DNA from: Spirochaetia bacterium
Lineage (GTDB): Bacteria > Spirochaetota > Spirochaetia > Treponematales > Breznakiellaceae
Reading direction: 5' to 3'
DNA length: 5,141 bases
Assembly (NCBI GenBank): GCA_025997875.1
Contig: BNVE01000191.1
Span: 1-5,141 of the forward strand
The notes beneath the pieces were generated by a model, which did not search any database, was not told where the DNA came from, and worked only from the letters and a program-made list of their open reading frames with translations. Shown piece by piece: positions 1 to 5,076 of the stretch. Position numbers and translations under genes: made by a program. Positions within the stretch are counted from its first letter, which is position 1. Every line of letters starts with the position of its first letter.

Positions 1-123
1 TGTATTGTAGGCATCAACAAAGACAAGCAATATATTGCCAGTATCATTATCCATATTTCCCGCCCCCATTACTTTTATTGTTAAAAAAAGAAATATAAAT
101 GCTGCATTTATAATTTTTTTCAT
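1..123 (-). CDS. N-terminal part of an exported protein of unknown function (runs off the left edge)
   Basis: Only the first 41 residues are inside the window. The reading frame is open from the ATG at 123 to the edge. It begins MKKIINAAFIFLFLTIKV, a short lysine-rich start followed by a hydrophobic stretch, then MGAG as a possible signal peptidase I site near residues 20-22. This is a typical Sec signal peptide. The mature part starts polar (NMDNDTGN) and then becomes hydrophobic (ILLVFVDAYN), which could be the first strand of a globular domain, but no family can be named from this. A GGGAG ribosome binding site lies at 133-137, nine bases upstream, inside the end of the preceding small gene. 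The start overlaps that gene's stop as ATGA, suggesting translational coupling. Codons are AT-rich (AAA, ATA, AAT, TTA), unlike the GC-rich genes to the right, so the gene may have been acquired. Confident that it is coding; function unknown. Confidence 0.72.
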   Translation of the reverse strand, partial: MKKIINAAFIFLFLTIKVMGAGNMDNDTGNILLVFVDAYNT

Positions 124-236
124 TTCTTAAATCTCCCATTGAATAAATTTTTCGTTAAATCTTTCACCCTGCTAAGGGGATTTGAAGGATCGTCAGGAGT
201 ATTCCCCATAAAAGCCCATTTTTTAATTTTTACCAT
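120..236 (-). CDS. Small 38-residue protein of unknown function, coupled to the downstream exported protein
   Basis: A complete small frame with ATG at 236 and TGA at 120-122. The product starts MVKIKKWAFMGNTPDDPSNP, continues LSRVKDL and ends LFNGRFKK. It is basic, with a lysine-rich start, a polar Asp/Pro/Asn centre and a Lys/Arg-rich end. It has no signal peptide and no membrane segment. An in-frame TGA lies eight codons upstream, so it is not simply the tail of a longer frame. Support for it being real is the exact ATGA overlap with the next gene, and the fact that the next gene's GGGAG ribosome binding site lies within its last codons. The upstream GGGCGG, four bases before the ATG, is only a weak ribosome binding site. 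It could instead be a leader peptide that sets translation of the next gene, or a remnant of a degraded longer gene. I do not recognise the family. Confidence 0.5.
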   Translation of the reverse strand: MVKIKKWAFMGNTPDDPSNPLSRVKDLTKNLFNGRFKK

Positions 237-326
237 CTTGCCGCCCGCTTTTCAAGCCTTTTTCATTAATTTGGTCGTTTTTATGAGGTAAAAAAGTACA
301 TGAGGGGCCCTGCAAGCGGGATGAGC

Positions 327-355
327 TTGTACCTGGGGCAAACCACCGCTATAAT
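327..355 (+). promoter_or_regulatory. Sigma-70-type promoter of murB
   Basis: A perfect -10 hexamer TATAAT lies at 350-355, with TTGTAC at 327-332 as the -35 (first three bases match consensus) and a 17-bp spacer. The predicted transcription start falls at about 361-366, essentially on the murB start codon. It sits in the divergent gap between the minus-strand small gene (start 236) and murB. Confidence 0.65.
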
Positions 356-365
356 CTAAAAATTG

Positions 366-1379
366 ATGAATCGCCCCCCTCTGCGTAATTTTATCGAAAA
401 GTTCAACGCCGAAGCCGGATTCACCGGAGCCGCAAACACGGAAGCCGCAAAAGCGGCCCTCATCCGTTATGACGAGCCCATGTCGGCCCACACCACTTTC
501 AAGGTTGGCGGCCCCGCCGATGTCTGGGTGCAGCCCCGGGGGGAGGGCTTTCCGGCATACGCGGCAATGCTGCTCAAGGCGGCCCATGCTGCGGGGATAC
601 CGGTCTTTGTCCTGGGGGGCGGGGCCAACATCGTGGTCAGCGATAGGGGCATCCGGGGGATAGTGCTGGACACCAATGGGTTTAAGGGGCAATTCACCGT
701 GGATAATGATGAAGGGGATGACAAGTCAAAGGGCAGCGTGAAAGTTCCGGCGGGAACCCCTGTGGACACCCTGGTTGACGCACTGGCAGGGGAGGGCTGG
801 GGGGGGCTTGAGTTCCTGGCGGGGATGCCCGGCACGGTGGGGGGGGCGGTGTGGATGAACGCCCGGTGTTATGAAAAATCGATCTCCGATGTGCTTATGG
901 AAACTGAAATTCTCGACGAGAACCGGGAGCCGCAATGCATCCCCTTTAAAAGCGCCGATTTCGATTATAAACGCAGCCCCTTCCAGACCCGGGATGCGCT
1001 GATCCTGTCCGCCCGGTTCGCCGTGCAGGCCCGGAACTGCCGGGAAATCCGCCGGGAGATGGAAGCCCGCCTGCAGGATCGAAAAGAAAAGGGCCATTAC
1101 CGTTTCCCCTCGGCGGGATCGGCCTTCAAGAACAACCGGGAATTCGGGAAGCCCACGGGCAAGATCATCGACGAACTGGGACTCCGGGGCCTGCAATCCG
1201 GGGGCGCCCAGGTAGCCCCTTTCCACGGCAACATCATCATCAACACCGGGAACGCAACTGCCGCCGACATCCGCGCCCTGGTCAACAGGGTGCAGGAAAA
1301 GGCCCGGACCGCCCGGGGGATAGAGCTGGAGAGCGAGATACTCTTTGTGGGGGACTGGCCGCATGAGCGGCGTCATTGA
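366..1379 (+). CDS. murB: UDP-N-acetylenolpyruvoylglucosamine reductase (MurB)
   Basis: MurB is the cytoplasmic FAD enzyme that uses NADPH to reduce UDP-GlcNAc-enolpyruvate to UDP-MurNAc, the second committed step of peptidoglycan precursor synthesis. Residue numbers count from TTG 363. HTTFKVGGPADVWV (43-56) and LGGGANIVVSD (84-94) form the FAD-binding region, and LEFLAGMPGTVGGAVWMNA (149-167) is the family signature. YKRSPFQ (202-208) supplies the substrate-binding tyrosine. PSAGSAFKN (249-257) contains the proton-donor serine, S253, and LESEILFVG (322-330) the catalytic glutamate, E325. All key residues are present and the length is normal. Starts at TTG 363 and ATG 366 differ by one codon. 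ATG is preferred; neither has a ribosome binding site, and the promoter places the mRNA 5' end at about the same position. An internal ATG at 480 would cut off the family's usual N-terminal segment. There are two runs of eight G (799-806, 839-846). Confidence 0.95.
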   Translation: MNRPPLRNFIEKFNAEAGFTGAANTEAAKAALIRYDEPMSAHTTFKVGGPADVWVQPRGEGFPAYAAMLLKAAHAAGIPVFVLGGGANIVVSDRGIRGIVLDTNGFKGQFTVDNDEGDDKSKGSVKVPAGTPVDTLVDALAGEGWGGLEFLAGMPGTVGGAVWMNARCYEKSISDVLMETEILDENREPQCIPFKSADFDYKRSPFQTRDALILSARFAVQARNCREIRREMEARLQDRKEKGHYRFPSAGSAFKNNREFGKPTGKIIDELGLRGLQSGGAQVAPFHGNIIINTGNATAADIRALVNRVQEKARTARGIELESEILFVGDWPHERRH

Positions 1380-1405
1380 CAAAGCCCGGGAACCTTTCCT
1401 ATACT
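1376..1405 (+). promoter_or_regulatory. Near-consensus sigma-70 promoter overlapping the murB stop codon
   Basis: A perfect -35 TTGACA (1376-1381) shares its TGA with the murB stop codon (1377-1379). After 18 bp comes TATACT (1400-1405), five of six bases matching the -10 consensus. Transcription should start around 1411-1413, giving the regulator gene at 1435 a short leader of about 23 bases. That leader contains GGGG (1426-1429), five bases before the ATG, as a modest ribosome binding site. No terminator separates murB from this gene, so read-through from murB is also possible. Confidence 0.7.
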
Positions 1406-1434
1406 AACATGATAACAATGATAATGGGGTTAAA

Positions 1435-2649
1435 ATGTCCAATGGACCGCTGCTTGCGTTTGTAAATTTTATCAAAGGCTCATATATCATCGTTGAAGGC
1501 AAGCAGAATGCGGATCGTTTCTTTATAATCCGCCAGGGAAGGGTGCGGATTTCCAAGGAAGTTGAGGTAGTGGAGGAGGAAGAGGGTCATTTTTTGGGGC
1601 CCGGTGACTTTTTTGGGGTTGTTTCCACCATGTCCTCCCATAGCCATATCGAAACCGCCCAGGCGGTGACCGATGTTACCCTTATTTCAGTCCAGAAAGA
1701 TCAGTATCCCCAGCTTATCCAGAACAATACCCCGGTGGCCATGAAGATCATCCTCCAGTTCTCCAGGCGGATGCGCTACCTGGACGAAGCCCTTACCCGG
1801 CTGACCCTTAAGGATAACGCGGAAAGCAATGCTTCCCACCTCTTCAACGTAGGGGAGTATTACGCCAGACAGAGCCAGTACGATCAGGCTTTTTATGCCT
1901 ATCATCAGTATGTTAAACATTGCCCCGGGGGGCAGGATGTAAATCTCGCCCGGGAACGGATGATGAAGATAGCCCCCTATGCCAAATCGGTCAAAACGGA
2001 GTTCAGGCCGGAGGAAACGATCCGGACCTACGCCAAGGGGGCCATGCTCTTTGCCGAAGGGGAGAGCGGGGACGAACTCTATATCATCCAGAAGGGGTCG
2101 GTAAAGATCGCCAAAATCGTGGATAATAATGAGGTGCTCCTGGCGGTTTTAAAAACCGGGGATATCTTTGGAGAAATGGCCCTTTTGGAAGCCAAGCCCC
2201 GGACCGCCTGTGCCGTGGCCTATGAAGACTGCAAGGTCCTGGCGGTAAACCGCGTCAACTTTCAATTGATGATAGCCACCCAGCCCCAGATCATTGCCCG
2301 GCTTACCACCCTCCTTTCGGAACGTATCTGGTTTATCTACAAGCAGCTTGCCAATACCCTGTTGAAGGCGCCCATGGGCAGAATCTACGACGCCCTGCTC
2401 ATTCAGCTTGAAAAAGACCGGGTAGACCTCAAGTCCAGCGGCTCCCATTTTTTCGATTTTGGCCCCAAGGAATTGTTGAACATGGTCGGCGTTAACCAGG
2501 GGGATGGCGCCGCCCTGCTCCATAAGCTGCTGCAAAACCGGAATATCCAGCTGATGAATGACAAGATTTTCTCGATGAATGTTGCGGAGATCATTAAGCA
2601 GGCCGAGTATTACCGGAAGATGCAGAAAATCGGAAAAAACACAAATTAG
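1435..2649 (+). CDS. Crp-family-like regulator with two cNMP-binding domains, a TPR-like linker and a C-terminal winged helix
   Basis: A 404-residue protein, about twice the size of a normal Crp/Fnr protein. Domain 1 (about 10-115) has the cNMP-binding fold, but its binding cassette reads GDFFGVVSTM, and the usual Glu and Arg are replaced (V62, E73). A helical region with a TPR-like repeat (about 134-165, FNVGEYYARQSQYDQAFYAY) follows. Domain 2 (about 190-305) has a canonical cassette, GDIFGEMALLEAKPRTA, with E247 and R256-T257, as needed to hold a cyclic nucleotide. The C-terminus (about 306-390) resembles a Crp winged helix, with the HTH near 345-364. Its recognition helix (NQGDGAALLHKL) lacks the usual Arg-Glu contacts, so DNA binding is less certain than ligand binding. 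It probably senses cAMP or cyclic di-nucleotide through domain 2 only. It has its own promoter within the murB stop. The murB-regulator order recalls, from memory, that of Treponema pallidum. Confidence 0.85.
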   Translation: MSNGPLLAFVNFIKGSYIIVEGKQNADRFFIIRQGRVRISKEVEVVEEEEGHFLGPGDFFGVVSTMSSHSHIETAQAVTDVTLISVQKDQYPQLIQNNTPVAMKIILQFSRRMRYLDEALTRLTLKDNAESNASHLFNVGEYYARQSQYDQAFYAYHQYVKHCPGGQDVNLARERMMKIAPYAKSVKTEFRPEETIRTYAKGAMLFAEGESGDELYIIQKGSVKIAKIVDNNEVLLAVLKTGDIFGEMALLEAKPRTACAVAYEDCKVLAVNRVNFQLMIATQPQIIARLTTLLSERIWFIYKQLANTLLKAPMGRIYDALLIQLEKDRVDLKSSGSHFFDFGPKELLNMVGVNQGDGAALLHKLLQNRNIQLMNDKIFSMNVAEIIKQAEYYRKMQKIGKNTN

Positions 2650-2655
2650 CGTGGA

Positions 2656-3828
2656 TTACTTCATAATATAGGTCTTAATCGGCAGAAACCCGTTGAAACT
2701 CACCGAAGCATAGCTGCCGGTGTAGGCCCCGGTGGAGAGGAAGTAGAGCCGGTCGCCGACTTTCAGGTCCACCGGGAGGCGGTATTTGTAATCCTCGTAG
2801 AGGATGTCCATGCTGTCGCAGGTGGGGCCCGCCAGGATCACCTCCGCCTCCTTGCCGCCGGCGCTGTCCTTGCTGGTGATGATGGGGTACTTGATGGACT
2901 CGTCCAGGGTTTCGATGAGGCCGTTGAATTTGCCCGTGTCCAGGTAGACCCAGCGGTTCAGGGCGGTGTTGTTCTTGCGGGAGATCAGGACCACCTCGGA
3001 CACCAGGATGCCGCTGTTGCCCACCAGGGAGCGGCCCGGCTCCAGGATGATCTTGGGGAGGTCATCCCCAAAGTCGTCAACAAGATAGCGTTTTATTTCC
3101 GCCGCGTATTCGCTCAAGTCGTTGGTAGGGGTGGTGTAGGCGGCGGGAAAGCCGCCCCCCATGTTGATCATGGAAAGTTTGATCCCCTCGTCCTCTTCCA
3201 GGGAGGTAAAAAGGTACTTGGTCTTGGCAATGGCATCGTCCCACTGGCCGATATCCCGCTGCTGGCTTCCCACATGGAAGGAGATGCCGTAGGGGGTAAG
3301 CCCCAGGTCCCGGGCCAGGATGAGCAGATCGTAGGCCATGTCCGGGTGGCAGCCGAATTTGCGGGACAGGGGCCAGTCTGCGGTGGTGGAATTTTCCACC
3401 AGGATGCGGACGTAAATTTTTGCCCCCGGCGCGTTTTGGGCGATGTTCTTGAGGTCCTCCTTGCTGTCGGTGGCGAACATCCGCACCCCTTTTTCGTAAA
3501 AGTAGGCAATGTCCCTGGCCTTCTTGATGGTATTGCCGTAGGAGCAGCGTTCGGGGCTTATCCCCAGGGAAAGAACCAGATCCAGCTCCGGCCGGGAAGC
3601 GATGTCAAAATTGGAGTCCATTTCCGCCAGCATGGAGATAATTTCCTTTTCCGGGTTGGCCTTTACGGCGTAATAGATCTGGCTGTAGGGGAAGAGCCCC
3701 CGGAGCCGCTGGTAGTTCATCCGAATCGTTTGCAGATTCACCACGATGCAGGGGGTTTCCAGTTCTTTGGAAAAATCGAGAAAACCCTGCCAATCCTTAT
3801 CGGAAACATAATCGGCCCTGTTTATCAT
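2656..3828 (-). CDS. Ornithine (or lysine/ornithine) decarboxylase, PLP fold type III
   Basis: Decarboxylates L-ornithine, and in some relatives L-lysine, to putrescine or cadaverine in the cytoplasm, feeding polyamine synthesis. The 390 residues form an alanine-racemase-like barrel and a C-terminal beta domain. YYAVKANP carries the PLP lysine, K56. SFHVGSQQ (183-190), MGGGFP (223-228) and EPGR (263-266) form the cofactor-phosphate site. GPTCDSMDILYED (334-346) carries the catalytic Cys337-Asp338 pair, and GAYT (367-370) the C-terminal active-site tyrosine. WPLSRKFG and the ending FNGFLPIKTY match bacterial ornithine or lysine/ornithine decarboxylases rather than diaminopimelate decarboxylase. 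Ornithine versus lysine cannot be settled by reading. The ATG at 3828 is the first possible start, since an in-frame TAA lies two codons upstream; AGGCGG (3836-3841) seven bases away serves as ribosome binding site. The gene converges on the regulator gene with a 6-bp gap. Confidence 0.9.
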   Translation of the reverse strand: MINRADYVSDKDWQGFLDFSKELETPCIVVNLQTIRMNYQRLRGLFPYSQIYYAVKANPEKEIISMLAEMDSNFDIASRPELDLVLSLGISPERCSYGNTIKKARDIAYFYEKGVRMFATDSKEDLKNIAQNAPGAKIYVRILVENSTTADWPLSRKFGCHPDMAYDLLILARDLGLTPYGISFHVGSQQRDIGQWDDAIAKTKYLFTSLEEDEGIKLSMINMGGGFPAAYTTPTNDLSEYAAEIKRYLVDDFGDDLPKIILEPGRSLVGNSGILVSEVVLISRKNNTALNRWVYLDTGKFNGLIETLDESIKYPIITSKDSAGGKEAEVILAGPTCDSMDILYEDYKYRLPVDLKVGDRLYFLSTGAYTGSYASVSFNGFLPIKTYIMK

Positions 3829-3864
3829 CCCTTAACCGCCTGAAAAAAAGTAGTAAAAAAGCCT

Positions 3865-3885
3865 AACACATTCGTTTTATGTGTT
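3865..3885. promoter_or_regulatory. Inverted repeat (7-7-7) in the divergent region, candidate operator
   Basis: AACACAT (3865-3871) and ATGTGTT (3879-3885) are perfect inverted copies separated by seven bases. The element lies between the decarboxylase start (3828, minus) and the exported-protein gene (plus), the expected place for an operator controlling one or both. Read on the minus strand the same arms could form a weak, AT-rich hairpin followed after four bases by six T, so a leader attenuator is an alternative. The right arm overlaps the most upstream possible ATG (3879) of the plus-strand gene. Confidence 0.4.
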
Positions 3886-4544
3886 CTAGTACCGATAATA
3901 TGATAATGAAGATGATGATAACAGGAAATTTACCACAAAGAAAGAGGGGAAGGGCTACTGATTTTATCTTCCTTCGTGTCCTTTGTGTCCTTTGCGGTTT
4001 ATTTTTCTTCTCCGGCCCCCTCCGGGCGCAGGATGCGGACCCGGCAGCCGAAGCCCCGGCTCCCGCAGCTGCCGCAGACAGGGCGCTGCCCCGGAACTTT
4101 CGGCAAATCAGCTTGGGAATGGGCCTTGATGAGCTTAAGAGGACCCTTGCGGCGGACTTGCTCTTCAATTTCCGGGGCGACCGGGATGTATCGTTCCTCC
4201 CCACCCGGGAGCAGAGCCTGGTGGAAACCACCGGCTTTTCCTTTATCAGACGGGCTTTTTTCCAGCTCCGGGAAGGAACGGTATTCATCATGGCCTTTAC
4301 CCTGAATACCGGCATGGTGGATCATTATTCGGTGTTTACATCCCTGGTGGATAAATACGGCCAGCCCGATTCCTTCAGCCCCCAACAGGCGATCTGGGAA
4401 ACCGGAACCACCCGTCTGGCCCTGGAGCGGCCCCTTACGGTAAAATACATAGACATGACCGTTTTTAAAGATATCATCGGCGAATCCGAAGTGGTTGAAT
4501 CCGCAGAGATCTACCTCCGCCAGGACTTCCTCGATGGCCTTTGA
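3879..4544 (+). CDS. Exported protein of unknown function with a repeat-derived signal peptide
   Basis: Up to 221 residues. The start is uncertain: ATGs at 3879, 3900, 3906, 3912 and 3915 are all in frame, none has a clear ribosome binding site, and the later ones are more plausible because the first overlaps the inverted repeat. Counting from 3879, residues 19-28 are basic, 29-45 hydrophobic (FIFLRVLCVLCGLFFF) and PLRA-QD (48-52) is a signal peptidase I site. An Ala/Pro-rich linker (53-69) follows, as is common after export signals. The mature domain includes ISLGMGLDELKRTL (77-90), DRDVSFLP (101-108), HYSVFTSLVDKYGQPD (149-164) and LERPLTVKY (182-190). The 'GM-x-DELK' and 'KYGQP ... IWE' pattern resembles small periplasmic domains of the BamE kind, but I cannot assign a family. 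The stop overlaps the DUF192 start by 11 bp, so the two form an operon. The signal peptide is encoded by a dispersed repeat (3931-4001). Confidence 0.78.
   Translation: MCSSTDNMIMKMMITGNLPQRKRGRATDFIFLRVLCVLCGLFFFSGPLRAQDADPAAEAPAPAAAADRALPRNFRQISLGMGLDELKRTLAADLLFNFRGDRDVSFLPTREQSLVETTGFSFIRRAFFQLREGTVFIMAFTLNTGMVDHYSVFTSLVDKYGQPDSFSPQQAIWETGTTRLALERPLTVKYIDMTVFKDIIGESEVVESAEIYLRQDFLDGL
3931..4001. repeat. Dispersed palindromic repeat of the 'ACCACAAAG / CTTTGTGTCC' type, inside a coding region
   Basis: Three consecutive 9-bp units, CCTTCGTGT, CCTTTGTGT and CCTTTGCGG (3971-3997), end in GGTTTATTT. The other end, TTTACCACAAAG (3929-3940), is an inverted copy of that terminus (ACCACAAAG against CTTTGCGGT, eight of nine paired). 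From memory, repeats with tandem CACAAAGGA-type units and inverted ends are scattered through intergenic DNA of many environmental bacteria, where they give spurious ORFs rich in 'VLCVLCG' or 'QRTQRTRR'. Here both signatures appear: LRVLCVLCG on the plus strand, PQRTQRTRR on the minus. The plus reading is in frame with the exported protein and provides its export signal. Confidence 0.65.
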
Positions 4545-4998
4545 GATTAAGAAATCGTGGATCATATTCTTCTTCATTCTGATTATGCCTTGTCTGGTAT
4601 ATGCTGCGCCGGGTAAGGAAGGGGCCCTCAAGTTTGAAAAGCGGGAACTGAGTATACAACGGGCCGCTTTGGGACCGGTGTCCATGGAGGCGGAGCTTGC
4701 CCGTACCGACCAGGAACGGGCGCAGGGGCTCATGTACCGGGAAAGCCTGGATGACGGCAAGGGGATGCTCTTTATCTTCGACCGGGATCAGCGTATGTCC
4801 TTCTGGATGAAGAATACCCTTATCCCCCTCTCTATCGCCTTTATCGCCTCCGACGGCAGGATCACCGAAATAAAGGACATGGAACCCCTCAGCCTGTCCA
4901 CGGTGAATTCGGAACGTTCCGTGCGCTACGCCCTGGAGGTAAACCGGGGCTGGTTCGGCCGGGCGGGGATCGGCATTGGAGATATCGTACAATTCTGA
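4534..4998 (+). CDS. DUF192 (UPF0127) family exported protein
   Basis: A 154-residue protein from ATG 4534, chosen because AGGA (4522-4525) lies eight bases upstream and the result starts directly with a signal peptide: MAFEIKKSW, then a hydrophobic IIFFFILIMPCLV and a cleavage site near YAAPG (about 20-24). A TTG at 4495 would only add residues that spoil it. The mature part is one full DUF192 domain: MEAELARTDQERAQGLMYR (about 51-69), GMLFIFD, then the hallmark FWMKNTLIPLSIAFI, and a C-terminal YALEVNRGWFGRAGIGIGD. The family is a small beta-barrel fold, widely exported in bacteria, whose biochemical role is not established; all its signature positions are kept here. It overlaps the previous gene by 11 bp (4534-4544) and is probably translationally coupled to it, so both likely act in the same envelope compartment. 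No terminator with a T tract follows. Confidence 0.92.
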   Translation: MAFEIKKSWIIFFFILIMPCLVYAAPGKEGALKFEKRELSIQRAALGPVSMEAELARTDQERAQGLMYRESLDDGKGMLFIFDRDQRMSFWMKNTLIPLSIAFIASDGRITEIKDMEPLSLSTVNSERSVRYALEVNRGWFGRAGIGIGDIVQF

Positions 4999-4999
4999 C

Positions 5000-5020
5000 A
5001 TTGCGGGCGGATTGCGCAAT
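5000..5020 (+). other. Short hairpin just after the DUF192 stop codon
   Basis: ATTGCG (5000-5005) pairs with CGCAAT (5015-5020) around a nine-base loop. The right half is also a perfect 10-bp palindrome, ATTGCGCAAT (5011-5020). Its place right behind the stop fits a transcript end or a stabilising 3' stem, but no T tract follows, so it is not called an intrinsic terminator. Confidence 0.3.
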
Positions 5021-5028
5021 TCCTTACA

Positions 5029-5076
5029 TAAAAATCTTACCGAAGGGAACGGATTCTTCAGGTTAAAAATCTTACC
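5029..5076. repeat. 13-bp direct repeat pair
   Basis: TAAAAATCTTACC occurs exactly at 5029-5041 and again at 5064-5076, with starts 35 bp apart. The flanks are unrelated, so this is not simply a longer duplication. Two identical short sites about three helical turns apart, in a non-coding stretch, could be paired protein-binding sites for a gene beyond the right edge. The intervening 22 bases include a small GAAG...CTTC inverted pair. The remaining bases to 5141 show no convincing gene. Confidence 0.45.

Noticed and set aside
166..188. A 23-bp segment that matches 5094-5116 at 18 positions (ACCCT...AAG.GGATTTGAA.G), as if the window were flanked by a repeat pair.
   Set aside because: A rough estimate is that one or a few matches of this quality are expected by chance in a 5-kb window. 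The left copy is also explained as part of the small minus-strand gene. The match fades outside the 23 bp.
160..200. TTCAAATCC on the minus strand, like the T-loop of a tRNA, also present near 5105-5115.
   Set aside because: The five bases before it do not pair with those after it, and no anticodon or D arm is found at either site.
252..692. A 146-codon minus-strand open frame opposite the start of murB.
   Set aside because: It lies antisense to the well-supported murB, has no ribosome binding site or recognisable domain, and is the kind of open frame a GC-rich gene leaves on the other strand.
1409..1426. Tandem ATGATAA units before the regulator gene, resembling ATGATAATG before the exported-protein gene (3900-3908).
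   Set aside because: These are short, low-complexity A/T-rich sequences around starts, and the similarity does not extend further.
3863..4315. A minus-strand frame encoding PQRTQRTRRKIKS and other low-complexity sequence.
   Set aside because: This is the opposite reading of the dispersed repeat plus the antisense of the exported-protein gene. It was used only as evidence for the repeat.
4999..5030. Intrinsic terminator for the DUF192 operon.
   Set aside because: The hairpin is short with a nine-base loop, and it is followed by TCCTTACATA rather than a T tract.
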